64,000 nt of DNA from Mycobacterium kiyosense (GTDB lineage Bacteria; Actinomycetota; Actinomycetes; Mycobacteriales; Mycobacteriaceae). The notes below the pieces were generated by a model. The model was not told the DNA's origin. It worked only from the letters and a program-made list of their open reading frames with translations, and made no database searches. Each line of letters begins with the position of its first letter. Position 1 is the first letter of the stretch. This document shows positions 1 through 8,170 of this stretch, piece after piece. The DNA is taken from contig AP025179.1 in NCBI GenBank assembly GCA_021654635.1, positions 4,836,001 to 4,900,000 on the forward strand. The letters are read 5' to 3'. The position numbers were made by a program, and so were the translations under genes.

Positions 1-144
1 TTTGGCGAGTTCCTCGAGTGCAGCCGCGAGTTCAATCTGCGCCCGATTGTCGAACCGATTCAACAGCTTTGGACGAGTCAGCGATATCTCCCAGACGCCG
101 TCGCCGCCCGAACTCACGGACAGCGTTTCCAGGCTGGTGTTCAT
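1..144 (-). CDS. Enoyl-CoA hydratase/isomerase family protein, N-terminal part
   Basis: The gene starts at ATG 144 on the minus strand and runs off the left edge, leaving 48 residues. The first residues (MNTSLETLSVSSGGDGVWEI) and then LTRPKLLNRFDNRAQIEL followed by ALEELAK match the N-terminal strand-turn-helix of the crotonase fold, where substrates RP..LN are typical. The oxyanion-hole glycines and catalytic acids lie outside the window, so hydratase and isomerase cannot be told apart. It diverges from the alpha/beta hydrolase gene that starts 66 bases away, and both probably share the short AT-rich spacer as promoter region. The family call is fairly sure; the reaction is not. Confidence 0.7.
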   Translation of the reverse strand, partial: MNTSLETLSVSSGGDGVWEISLTRPKLLNRFDNRAQIELAAALEELAK

Positions 145-210
145 CGGGCCTCCCCCGTATTATTAAGATCGCAAAGCTCATAAATCTGCGGTAAATCTAC
201 ATGATCGAAG

Positions 211-1027
211 GTGATACCAGAAGTGCCATTCATCGACGCGGATGACGGCGTGCGGATACACGTGCAGGATCTCGGCGATGGGCCTGCGGTAGTACTGATT
301 TCGGGTTTTGGCTTGGACCACGAGCTTTGGGACCGCCAGGTACGCGTGCTCACCGGCCGCGGGTTTCGCGTCTTGTGCGTGGACCAGCGGGGTCACGGTT
401 TCTCGGACAACCCGTTGGACGGCTACGACATAGACCGTCTCGCAGCAGATCTCGTCGCTGCCCTGACCCGGCTCGATGTCGGCAACGCCACAGTTGTCGG
501 TCACTCATTCGGCGGGCAGGTGGCCTTCCGAGCCGCTGCGACCGCACCCGAATTGTGCACCGCATTGGTACTCGTGGGATCAAACGGTGTCCGCGCCAGC
601 CGCAGCGACGAGTTTCCATTCGGCGGACCTCCCGAACCGCTGCTGGCGGGAATGCAGGCCGAAGAGCACGCGAACCGCGTCGGGTCCCGATACCGGACAA
701 TCGCTACAGCATTCGCGCACGAGCCGGACCCACGAACGGTCGATTGGCTGGTCCGCTGCTCGCTGCGCATGCCTTCGTGGGCCGCGACGGCATGTTACCG
801 GTCGCTGCTGACGACCGATTTGCTGGCCGACATCCCCCGCATTGACCAACCGGTGCTGCAGGTCATCGGGACGAACGATCCCGTGCACTCGGCCAAGGGG
901 GGCCCGCTGGCTACAGCAGCAACTGAAGAACGCCACCCTCGTCGAGATCCCCGACTGCGGGCATTACCCGATGCTGGAGGCGCCGGACGCGTTCGAATCG
1001 GCACTGCTGCAGTTCGTCACCGCTTAG
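211..1027 (+). pseudogene. Alpha/beta hydrolase, broken by a one-base frameshift
   Basis: The reading frame opens at GTG 211 and shows a full alpha/beta hydrolase pattern: an N-terminal strand pair, the oxyanion region SGFGLDHELWD, the nucleophile elbow GHSFGG with Ser99, and a late acid in GTNDPVH. At the G6 run 897-902 the frame is lost; one base further on, a second frame carries the rest (WLQQQLKNATLVEIP, then CGHYP with the catalytic His) and ends at TAG 1025-1027. Removing one G restores a protein of about 271 residues, the usual length. The unrepaired frame runs on to 1197 without family resemblance. The gene converges on and overlaps the TetR gene by 11 bases. The substrate is unknown. 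The break is either a sequence error or a real inactivation. Confidence 0.75.
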
Positions 1028-1586
1028 TTGCCCCCTCCAACTCCAGCGCCGTCACGGATGCCAATGCCATCTGGGTCAACAGTTCTTCGGCTTGCTTGGC
1101 CCGACGGCCGCCCGGTGGGCGCATCGCCCCGGACAGCAGCAACAACTCCACACCCCTTGTGGCAGTGATGATCTCGTCGGTCGAACGGTCGGGATAGCAG
1201 CGCTGCAGGCAATCGATCCACCGTTGATTGATGCGGCGATGCCTACGGTCGTGCTCGCGGCGGTAGCGCTCGGCGAGGGAACGCTGATCGCGCAGCCAAA
1301 TCGACACCAATCGCTCGTGACTCTTGGCCAGACCCACAAACGCGCGCACGAGTTTGTTCAGCTCGGTGACGGGATCCTCTTCGGGTTCCCCGAGACGAAC
1401 CAGAATGGTGTCCAGGGTCTTGTCGAACAGGGCCGCCAAGATTGCGTCTTTGCTGGGAAAGTGGCGATAGATGGCGGAGCCGGTGGTGCCGGCGGCCTTG
1501 CCGATCTCGTCCACGCCGACACCGTCGAAACTGCGCTCGAAGAACAACTTCTCGGCCGCAGCCAGGATCTTTTCGTCGGGCGTCAC
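1017..1586 (-). CDS. TetR/AcrR family transcriptional regulator
   Basis: This 189-residue protein has the family layout: an N-terminal helix-turn-helix at about residues 8-52 (ILAAAEKLFFERSFDGVGV, then AAGTTGSAIYRHFPSKDAIL) and a divergent all-helical C-terminal ligand domain. The Tyr-Arg-His-Phe of the recognition helix end is typical. It begins 12 bases after the end of the upstream acyl-CoA dehydrogenase gene on the same strand, so the two are probably one transcript. That pairing suggests a local repressor responding to an acyl-CoA or related lipid ligand, which is inference. Palindromes such as the one near 2867 are candidate operators. Confidence 0.9.
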   Translation of the reverse strand: MTPDEKILAAAEKLFFERSFDGVGVDEIGKAAGTTGSAIYRHFPSKDAILAALFDKTLDTILVRLGEPEEDPVTELNKLVRAFVGLAKSHERLVSIWLRDQRSLAERYRREHDRRHRRINQRWIDCLQRCYPDRSTDEIITATRGVELLLLSGAMRPPGGRRAKQAEELLTQMALASVTALELEGATKR

Positions 1587-1598
1587 CTCAGCAGCTTC

Positions 1599-2735
1599 TC
1601 ACAAGCCCAGGCCCTGGCCGATGATTACCTTCATGATTTCGCTGGATCCGCCGTAAATCCGGCTTACTCGGCCGTCGAGGTAGGCGTTACCCAACCGGGA
1701 GTCACCGCGCAGCGCAACCGACGGGTTCGACAGCGATAGGCAGCGGTCGACCACCCGGCCCTGCAGCTCGGTGCAGTACAGCTTGGCGATCGCGGCATCG
1801 CTGCCGCTCAGCCGACCTTCGACGTGACGCAGTAACGCCTGGTCGATGAGCGCCTGACCTGCGGCTACCTCGGCCGCGCACTGGGACAGCGTGAATTTGA
1901 CCTCCTGGCCCACCTGGCCATCCTGGTGGTCTTCAAGGGCCCAGGAAAGCGCCGCGACGGCCGCGGCCTGCGAGTTCACCGCGATCGACAACCGCTCCTG
2001 GGCGAGGTTCGACGTCAGGTAGGTGAATCCTTCGTTCTCCACACCCAGGAGGTTTGCGACCGGAATCCGCATGTCGGTGAACGAGATCTCGGCCAGATCC
2101 TGCGCACGAAGACCCAGCTTGTCCAGCTTGCGCCCGCGCGCGAAGCCCGGCGTCGAGGTGTCCACCAGTAGCAGGCTGATGCCCCGCCGACCCGCCTCCG
2201 GGTCGGTCTTGACCGCCAGGATCACCAGGTCAGCGGCCGCACCGTTGGAGATGAACGTCTTGGCGCCGTTCACCACATAGTGATCCCCGTCCCGGCGAGC
2301 CCGCGTCGACATCGCCTTGAGGTCGGAGCCGGCGCCAGGCTCGGACAGTCCCAGCGCGGCCACCACCTCACCGGCCACCATTCGGGGTAGCCAGGTGGCG
2401 CGTTGTTCGGCGGACCCGTGGTGCAGCAGATAGGGCAGACAGATATCGGTTTGCACGCGCAAACCCCCGATGGCCAGGCCCAGCGCCTGAATCTCCTCGG
2501 TGACGACAACGCTGTGTCGATAGTCCGAGCCCGCCAGGCCACAGCTGTTCTCGGGCACCCCGATGCCCAAGATGCCGACCTCGGCCGCGCCGCGCCAGAA
2601 TTGCCGCGACGGCTTGCCGTCGGCCAACCACGCCGGATACTCCGGTACGACGTGCTCATCGAGGAACTTACGCACCCGCAGGCGGAACTGCACCTGCTCC
2701 GGGGTGAAAATCGACCGGGTCTGCTGGGTGCTCAC
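1599..2735 (-). CDS. Acyl-CoA dehydrogenase (FadE-like)
   Basis: A 378-residue flavoprotein of the acyl-CoA dehydrogenase family, expected to introduce the alpha,beta double bond in an acyl-CoA using FAD and pass electrons to ETF. The N-terminal helical domain (FTPEQVQFRLRVRKFLDE), the middle beta domain signature (ALGLSEPGAGSDLKAMSTRA, then GAKTFISNG) and the C-terminal motif IYGGSSEI are all present. The position that carries the catalytic Glu in medium-chain enzymes is Gly here, so the base must lie elsewhere, as in isovaleryl-CoA-type or heteromeric FadE enzymes. The start is GTG 2735; no strong ribosome binding site is seen. It leads a probable two-gene unit with the TetR gene and diverges from a second fadE-like gene. 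Confidence 0.92.
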   Translation of the reverse strand: MSTQQTRSIFTPEQVQFRLRVRKFLDEHVVPEYPAWLADGKPSRQFWRGAAEVGILGIGVPENSCGLAGSDYRHSVVVTEEIQALGLAIGGLRVQTDICLPYLLHHGSAEQRATWLPRMVAGEVVAALGLSEPGAGSDLKAMSTRARRDGDHYVVNGAKTFISNGAAADLVILAVKTDPEAGRRGISLLLVDTSTPGFARGRKLDKLGLRAQDLAEISFTDMRIPVANLLGVENEGFTYLTSNLAQERLSIAVNSQAAAVAALSWALEDHQDGQVGQEVKFTLSQCAAEVAAGQALIDQALLRHVEGRLSGSDAAIAKLYCTELQGRVVDRCLSLSNPSVALRGDSRLGNAYLDGRVSRIYGGSSEIMKVIIGQGLGL

Positions 2736-3095
2736 TTACCACAAGTCCGTCGGGTGCGGTTGACTGGGTCCGGTTCCACTACGCCGCGAGGTGCGGACTC
2801 CTGCGGACGCGGGTATTTCATGATGCTCCTTCGCGAGCGTATCTCGGTGCAAATCGATTTATCGTAAACGGTCGTTATCTGCGCTGGCGACGGGGGAACC
2901 TGAGCTCGGGCCGATCCCGGTCGGCTCAAGACCAGGACCGCCCCGGCTGTACACGGTTGCTAGCGTTGATAACCACGATGTTGACCCGTCGAAGGGTCCC
3001 CGCCTACCATTCGGTTTGAGTCGACCCCCGGTGCCCACCGGTGCTGGTGACGTTCCTGTCGCTGACGCGAGCGGTCGTTCTGCTGAGGAGCTTTG
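2736..3095. other. Intergenic region between two divergent acyl-CoA dehydrogenase genes
   Basis: A 360-base spacer with no convincing gene. It must hold promoters for both diverging genes. At 2867-2876 it has AACGGTCGTT, an almost perfect palindrome in an AT-richer context, resembling the AACGATCGTT palindromes near 15343 and 33845; this is a plausible TetR-type operator. A GAGGAG ribosome binding site at 3085-3090 serves the rightward gene. Longer open frames crossing the region on the minus strand lack codon or family support. Confidence 0.5.
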
Positions 3096-4259
3096 ATGGA
3101 TGCGGTGGGGCTCACCGAGGAACAACGGGATTTCGCCATTGCCGTGCGCGATTTCTGTCGCAAGGAATGCGGCACGCGCGAGCAACGCGACGCGTTGACC
3201 GACAACGGTGCCGAACAGCACCATCCCGGCCTGTACCAAAAATTGGCAGCGACAGGATATCTCGGCGTTTCGATACCCGAAGAATACGGCGGCAGCGGCG
3301 GTGGACTCACCGAGCAGGTCATCTTGTTCGAGCAGCTGTGGCGGGGGTTGGCCCCCGTCCACGGAGCCGGCACCTCCCATACCGTCGCCGGCATTTACAA
3401 GAGGTTTGCGACCGAGGAGCAGAAGCAGGCGGCGCTCGGGGCGATCTGCTCGGGCAAAGTGATGTCGATCAGCATCTCCGAACCCGGCGCCGGCTCGGAT
3501 GCGGCCGCCGTCAGCTGCAAGGCCGAAAAGGTCGACGGCGGCTGGCGCGTACACGGACAGAAAACCTGGTGCTCGGATGCCCAATTCGCAACCACGATCC
3601 TGGTGGTGGTGCGCAGCTCGCGAGGCGTTCGGCCGCACGACGGTCTCACACTGCTCGAGGTGCCCACCGACGCAGCAGGCCTGGAGATCCGTCCGATCTC
3701 GACGATGGGCGGCAGCGAGGTCAACGACCTGTTCTTCACCGATGTCTTCGTTCCCGAATCGGCCGTGGTGGGCACCGAGGGTAACGCCTGGAAGCAGATA
3801 ATGGCCGGGCTCAACGGCGAGCGACTGGTTTGCGCGGCGCAGGGCCTGGGCATGGCGCAGCGCGCCTTCGACGACCTGTTGGCCTACGTCGGCGAGCGCG
3901 AACAGTTCGGCGCCCCGATCGGATCCTTCCAGGCGCTGCGGCATCGCATCGCCGACCTGGCCATCGAGATCGAATCCGCGCGAGCCCTGACCTACGCCAC
4001 CGTGCACCACATCGAGCACCAGATCGGTACACCCGAGGAATGGGTTCGCGCCACGTCGATGTCGAAGGTTAAAGTGACCGAGACCGCGAAAAAGGTTGCA
4101 CTGGAAGGCGTTCAGATGATGGGCGGCTACGGCTACAGCACCGAGTTCGACATGCAGAGGCACCTGCGGCTCAGCATCGCGCCCACCATCTACGCGGGGA
4201 CGAACGAAATCCAGCGCGACATCATCTCGTCCACCTTCGGGTTGCGTCCAGCGCGCTGA
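3096..4259 (+). CDS. Acyl-CoA dehydrogenase (FadE-like)
   Basis: A 387-residue acyl-CoA dehydrogenase. The start chosen is ATG 3096, preceded by GAGGAG five bases upstream; an in-frame TTG directly before it is less likely. Family marks are the N-terminal LTEEQRDFAIAVRDFCRKE, the flavin-contact region SISEPGAGSDAAAVSCKA, the substrate-side GQKTWCSDAQ, the helical VALEGVQMMGGYGYSTEF and the closing IYAGTNEIQRDII. As in its divergent neighbour, the medium-chain catalytic Glu position is not Glu (Ala here). It stands upstream of the P450 operon on the same strand but is separated by 161 bases with a clear promoter, so it is probably transcribed separately. Its likely role is beta-oxidation of an unusual acyl-CoA. 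Confidence 0.93.
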   Translation: MDAVGLTEEQRDFAIAVRDFCRKECGTREQRDALTDNGAEQHHPGLYQKLAATGYLGVSIPEEYGGSGGGLTEQVILFEQLWRGLAPVHGAGTSHTVAGIYKRFATEEQKQAALGAICSGKVMSISISEPGAGSDAAAVSCKAEKVDGGWRVHGQKTWCSDAQFATTILVVVRSSRGVRPHDGLTLLEVPTDAAGLEIRPISTMGGSEVNDLFFTDVFVPESAVVGTEGNAWKQIMAGLNGERLVCAAQGLGMAQRAFDDLLAYVGEREQFGAPIGSFQALRHRIADLAIEIESARALTYATVHHIEHQIGTPEEWVRATSMSKVKVTETAKKVALEGVQMMGGYGYSTEFDMQRHLRLSIAPTIYAGTNEIQRDIISSTFGLRPAR

Positions 4260-4306
4260 CCAGGCTCAGGGTGACGCCCGACATACCGCGGCCCCGACTA
4301 TGACGC

Positions 4307-4336
4307 TTGACACCTTCCGCACCGACGAACCATAAT
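4307..4336 (+). promoter_or_regulatory. Sigma-70-type promoter of the P450-ferredoxin-aldehyde dehydrogenase operon
   Basis: TTGACA at 4307-4312 and CATAAT at 4331-4336 are separated by 18 bases, a near-consensus -35/-10 pair, about 85 bases upstream of the P450 start codon. No other equally good pair is seen in the spacer. The -10 hexamer abuts an inverted repeat, consistent with repression by blocking the start region. Confidence 0.6.
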
Positions 4337-4354
4337 TGAGACTGCTTAACTCAT
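4336..4354 (+). promoter_or_regulatory. TTGAG-N9-CTCA operator-like element at the P450 promoter
   Basis: The 19-mer TTGAGACTGCTTAACTCAT carries the inverted repeat TGAG/CTCA at the expected transcription start. It has the same layout and length as elements before the flavin monooxygenase gene (12464-12482) and the oxidase subunit III gene (14358-14376), so it may bind the same TetR-type regulator. The binding protein is inferred, not shown. Confidence 0.45.
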
Positions 4355-4420
4355 AATCCGCCGGGGGGCGGATAGGCCAGCCAGCCCTGCGCCTTTGGTT
4401 TCTCGATTAGGAGTCGATAG

Positions 4421-5659
4421 ATGACGACGGCAAAGCCCGACATCCGCGTTTTGGACGCCGATACCTACGCCAACGGCGACCCGACGACCTTCGGGCTACC
4501 GCTGGAGCAGTATGCGTACCTGCGTGACGAGGCCCCCTGTCACCTGCACGAATTCGACGACCCGATGCTCATCGACCGGGCCTGGATCGTCAGCCGAAAC
4601 GCGGACATCTGGGCCGTCGACCGTAATTCCGAGCTCTACGCCGCCGACCGTGGCGGGGTGAACATGTGGAAGGTGACCCCGCTGGACCCCAAAGTGGGCG
4701 GCAAACCGGCCATGCTGACCATGGACGGCCCGAAGCACCGCACTCAGCGCGGGGTGATGAGCAAGGCGTTCACGCCGGGCATGGTCAAAAAACTCGAGGA
4801 CAAATTCCGCGAGTACGCCGTCAACATCGTCGACGCCGCGCTGGAGAAGGGCTCGTTCAACTTCGTGACCGACATCGGCCACGCCATGCCGATGGAGGCG
4901 CTCGGCGACGTGCTGGGCGTACCCAACGGTGACCGGGAGAAGTTCTTCGCCTGGGTTGACACCTTCGCCGCGCCATTCGACACCCGCATCACCCCCTCGT
5001 TCGAATACGTCATGCAGGCCATCTTCGACCTGCTCGGTTACGCGGTCGAACTGGGTGAGCTCAAGCGCCGCGAACCCGGCGAGGACGTGATCACCCAGCT
5101 GGTCCAGGCCGGTGCGGAGGTCATCTCCGAAGACGAACTGATGGGCAACGTGGCGTTGCTGGCATCCGGTGCCGCCGAGAGCACCCGTACCGCGCTGAGT
5201 CACGGTATGCACGAGCTGATGCGCAACCCCGAGCAGATGGCCTGGCTGCGCGCGCACGTCGACGACATCCCGAACACCGCCATCCAGGAGATCGTGCGCA
5301 TCGCCACCCCGTTCACGCACCTGGTGCGTACGGCCACCGCGGACCACGAACTGCACGGCCAGCAGATCAAAGAGGGCGATGTGGTGCTGATGCTGTTCGC
5401 CGCAGGCAACTTCGACGAGCGCGCGTTCGACAATCCCCATGTCTTCGACCTGTCCCGGGAGAAGAATCCGCACGTCAGCTTCGGCCGCGGCCCGCACCAG
5501 TGCCTAGGCAAGCACGTCGCGGGCCTGGAGATGAAGATCCTGCTCGAAGAACTGCTGCGACGCACCAAGGACATCACCCCCGCCGGGGATATCAGCTATA
5601 TCCGCGACGCGTATTCGCGGGGCGTGTACCAGCTTCCCGTCACCGTCACACCCGCCTGA
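4421..5659 (+). CDS. Cytochrome P450
   Basis: A 412-residue soluble bacterial P450. The heme loop FGRGPHQCLGKHVA places the thiolate ligand at Cys361; the ExxR motif is EIVR in AIQEIVRIATP. The I helix reads LLASGAAESTRTALSHG: the acid-alcohol pair used in oxygen activation is Glu253-Ser254 rather than the usual acid-Thr. The start ATG 4421 follows TAGGAG with good spacing. The gene is first in an operon with a 3Fe-4S ferredoxin 22 bases downstream and an aldehyde dehydrogenase, so it probably oxidises a terminal or side-chain carbon that is then taken to the acid. The substrate is unknown; a lipid or sterol side chain fits the neighbourhood. Confidence 0.95.
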   Translation: MTTAKPDIRVLDADTYANGDPTTFGLPLEQYAYLRDEAPCHLHEFDDPMLIDRAWIVSRNADIWAVDRNSELYAADRGGVNMWKVTPLDPKVGGKPAMLTMDGPKHRTQRGVMSKAFTPGMVKKLEDKFREYAVNIVDAALEKGSFNFVTDIGHAMPMEALGDVLGVPNGDREKFFAWVDTFAAPFDTRITPSFEYVMQAIFDLLGYAVELGELKRREPGEDVITQLVQAGAEVISEDELMGNVALLASGAAESTRTALSHGMHELMRNPEQMAWLRAHVDDIPNTAIQEIVRIATPFTHLVRTATADHELHGQQIKEGDVVLMLFAAGNFDERAFDNPHVFDLSREKNPHVSFGRGPHQCLGKHVAGLEMKILLEELLRRTKDITPAGDISYIRDAYSRGVYQLPVTVTPA

Positions 5660-5681
5660 TACACCGGAATCGATACGGCAG

Positions 5682-5876
5682 ATGAAGATCATCGTTGACA
5701 ATGACCGCTGCGAGCTGCACGGGGAATGCGTGATGGCCGCGCCCGAGGTGTTCGACATCGAAGACGACAAAGAGTGGGTGACGGTGCTCGATGCCAATCC
5801 CGGCGAGCATCTGCGGTCAGCGGTCGAGGAAGCCGCGATGATGTGTCCGGTCGCCGCAATCCGAATTGAGGACTGA
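5682..5876 (+). CDS. 3Fe-4S-type ferredoxin, P450 redox partner
   Basis: A 64-residue ferredoxin with the mycobacterial single-cluster pattern: Cys10, His13 in place of the second cysteine, Cys16, and Cys55 followed by Pro56. CELHGEC and MMCPVAAI are the diagnostic segments. Three cysteines imply a 3Fe-4S cluster; the His at the variable fourth position is known in this P450-linked family. It lies between the P450 and the aldehyde dehydrogenase with short spacers, so it most likely delivers electrons to the upstream P450. No ferredoxin reductase gene is in the window, so a shared reductase from elsewhere is needed. Confidence 0.95.
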   Translation: MKIIVDNDRCELHGECVMAAPEVFDIEDDKEWVTVLDANPGEHLRSAVEEAAMMCPVAAIRIED

Positions 5877-5879
5877 GCC

Positions 5880-7361
5880 ATGACCACCGCCGAGGAAGCC
5901 AAGCAGAAGAACGGGACGCGGCCGGCAGACGAATCGGTTGTCGAGGTACGCAACCCGGCCGACAACTCGGTGGTCGGCGTAGTCCCGAACGTACCCGCGG
6001 ACGAGGTGGCCGCGCTGGCCGGCGAACTCCGCAAGGCCCAGCCGGCATGGGAGGCACTGGGGCCCGAGGGCCGTGCCGTTCACCTGCGGCGGTGGCTGGA
6101 CTGGATCGTCGACAACCAGGACCGCATTCTCGGCCTGGTGCATCGCGAGGCCGGAAAGTCCTGGGGCGATGCGCAGATCGAGTTGCTGGTGTGCATGGAG
6201 GTCATCAACTACTACACCAAACACGGGGCAGAGTTCCTGGCCGACGAGACCCGCCGCCCGCACGGACCGGCGTCGGCAACCAAAGGTCTGCGAATTCGTT
6301 ACCGCCCTTACGGATTGGTTGGCGTGATCACTCCGTGGAACTATCCGCTCGGCATGCCGATGCTCGACGTGCCGCAAGCCTTGATGGCCGGCGCGGCGGT
6401 ACTCACCAAGCCCTCAGAGGAAACACCGCTGGGCTGGGCCGAGGTGGTGCGTGGCTGGAGCGAGATCGGTGCACCACCGGTGCTCGGTTGCGTGACCGGA
6501 CGCGGCGATACCGGGCGGGCCCTGGTGGACGTCGTCGACATGGTGCAGTTCACCGGTTCCACCAAGACCGGCCGCCAGGTCGGCATCCGCTGTGCGGAAC
6601 GGTTGATTCCGGTCAGTCTCGAATTGGGCGGCAAGGACGCGATGATCGTGTTGTCCGATGCACCGCTCGAACGGACCGTCCGCGGCGCGATCTGGGCGGG
6701 ATTGTTCAACTCGGGCCAGTCGTGTGTCGCCGTGGAACGGATCTACGTCGAGGATTCGATCTACGACGAATTCACTTCGCGCCTGGTCGACGAGGTCAAC
6801 AAGCTCCGCCAAGGCCACGATACGGCCGGCAGCTTCGCCACGGATATCGGCGCCTTGGCCAACGAAGCCCAAATGGCAATCGTCGAACGCCATGTCGAAG
6901 ACGCGGTAGCGCGCGGAGCGCGCGTCCTGACCGGCGGAAAGCGGGCCGAGCATGGATTGTTCTATCCGCCAACGGTGTTGGTGGACGTCGACCACACGAT
7001 GGCGTGCATGCGCGAGGAAACCTTCGGGCCGCTGCTGCCGATCATGAAGGTATCCAGCGAAGACGAAGCCATTACCTTGGCCAATGACACCAATTACGGT
7101 CTGGGTGCCAGTGTTTGGACGAGCAGCAAGGAGCGCGGCGAGCGGGTCGGCAGGCGGATCGAAGCGGGCGGCGTCAACGTCAACAACGCGATGATGCACG
7201 TGTTCCAGTTCCCGCTGCCGATGGGCGGCTGGAAGGAATCCGGCCTCGGACACCGGATGGGTGGGGCCGACGGTCTCTATGTCAACCTGACTCAGGACCA
7301 CTGTGACGGCTTGATTCGGGACCACCTCGGCGAGGAGGTGGTGGCTCAGGCGTCTTCGTAG
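5880..7361 (+). CDS. NAD(P)-dependent aldehyde dehydrogenase, 3' end replaced by an IS element
   Basis: The aldehyde dehydrogenase fold is clear: VGVITPWNYPLG (cofactor binding), FTGSTKTGRQV, LELGGKDAM with general base Glu248, and FNSGQSCVAVER with nucleophile Cys282. The gene starts three bases after the ferredoxin stop. After GADG (7272-7274) the reading frame enters the inverted repeat of an IS21-like element and ends with about 28 foreign residues, giving 493. The native end, including RKYCRAQAV and about 45 more residues, is found in frame beyond the IS at 9986-10165; the intact protein would be 521 residues. The catalytic residues survive, but the lost segment belongs to the oligomerisation and active-site-facing tail, so activity is doubtful. 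It probably oxidised the aldehyde made by the P450. Confidence 0.92.
   Translation: MTTAEEAKQKNGTRPADESVVEVRNPADNSVVGVVPNVPADEVAALAGELRKAQPAWEALGPEGRAVHLRRWLDWIVDNQDRILGLVHREAGKSWGDAQIELLVCMEVINYYTKHGAEFLADETRRPHGPASATKGLRIRYRPYGLVGVITPWNYPLGMPMLDVPQALMAGAAVLTKPSEETPLGWAEVVRGWSEIGAPPVLGCVTGRGDTGRALVDVVDMVQFTGSTKTGRQVGIRCAERLIPVSLELGGKDAMIVLSDAPLERTVRGAIWAGLFNSGQSCVAVERIYVEDSIYDEFTSRLVDEVNKLRQGHDTAGSFATDIGALANEAQMAIVERHVEDAVARGARVLTGGKRAEHGLFYPPTVLVDVDHTMACMREETFGPLLPIMKVSSEDEAITLANDTNYGLGASVWTSSKERGERVGRRIEAGGVNVNNAMMHVFQFPLPMGGWKESGLGHRMGGADGLYVNLTQDHCDGLIRDHLGEEVVAQASS
7274..7323 (+). repeat. Left terminal repeats of the IS21-like element
   Basis: Two tandem copies of the end unit, TATGTCAACCTGACTCAGG... 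at 7278-7299 and TGTGACGGCTTGATTCGGG... at 7302-7323, are the reverse complement, with few mismatches, of the outer two units at the right end. These are the expected transposase binding sites. Confidence 0.85.
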
Positions 7362-8170
7362 GCTGTGATCGCGAGCTGCTACCGCGGGTATGGCTGAGCC
7401 GGTATGAGGTGGTGCCGGTTTCGATGATGGTGCCGTGGAAGGTGAGTCGGTCGACGATCGCGGCGCAGAGTCGGGGGTCGGTGAAGGTTTTGGTCCAGCC
7501 GGAGAAACTCTCGTTGGATGCGATGGCTACTGACGCCTTTTCCTCGCGTTCAGTGAGTACTTGGAACAGCAACCCCGCGCCCCGGCGGTCGAGTTCCATG
7601 TAGCCGAGTTCGTCGATACATAAAAGATCGACGCGGCCGTAGCGGGCGATCGTGCGGGCGAGTTGCTTTTCATCGGCGGCCTCGACGAGTTCGTTGACCA
7701 GTTTGGTCGCCAGTGTGTAGCGGACGCGGAAGCCTTGCTCGGCGGCGGCGGTCCACACCAATGAGCAGGTGGGACTTGCCGGTGCCCGAGTCGCCGATCA
7801 GGCAGAGCGGGTCGCCTCGGCGTATCCAATCGCCTTGGGCGACGGTATGTACGGTGGCGGCGTTGATGTTTGGGTTGGCGTCGAAATCGAAGTCGCCCAA
7901 CCATTTCTGACGTGGAAACCCGGCCGCTGCGACTCGCCGCAAGGTGGATCGGCGGTCCCGGTCATCGCATTCGGCCAGGAGCAGTTCGGCGAGGAAGCCG
8001 TGGTAGGTGAGCTGTTCACGCTCGGCGACTTTCACTGCTTCGTCGATCACCGCACGCACGGTCGGCAACCGCAGGCGTCGGCATGCGGAATCGACGGCGG
8101 CTTGGGCCGCTTGTGGGGTCATCCCGCGTTGGCGGCGCAGGGTGTTGGTGACTTTCGTGGCCGTGCTCAT
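7282..8170 (-). pseudogene. istB: IstB-like transposition helper ATPase, frameshifted
   Basis: The start ATG 8170 opens a frame with the IstB N-terminal region and the Walker A motif GDSGTGKSHLLIG. The frame shifts near 7755-7762, and the following sequence continues as TAAAEQGFRVRYTLATKL, VDLLCIDELGYMELDR (Walker B) and VAIASNESFSGW in another frame. IstB loads target DNA and stimulates the IstA transposase in IS21 elements. Two pieces of about 135 and 160 residues together match the usual length of about 260. The second frame reads through into the flanking repeat, so the native stop is not certain; it may lie near 7370. Its start overlaps the probable istA stop (ATGA), the usual IS21 coupling. 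Confidence 0.85.

Noticed and set aside
1028..1197. The C-terminal extension of the hydrolase beyond its true end
   Set aside because: It arises from the frameshift at 897-902; the other frame carries the conserved His and a proper stop at 1027.
2859..4163. A 434-codon open frame on the minus strand opposite the second acyl-CoA dehydrogenase
   Set aside because: It is antisense to a clear gene and its protein is His/Gly/Ala-rich without family features, as expected for a shadow frame in high-GC DNA.
4496..5497. A 333-codon frame opposite the P450 gene
   Set aside because: Antisense shadow with no domain, start signal or plausible composition.
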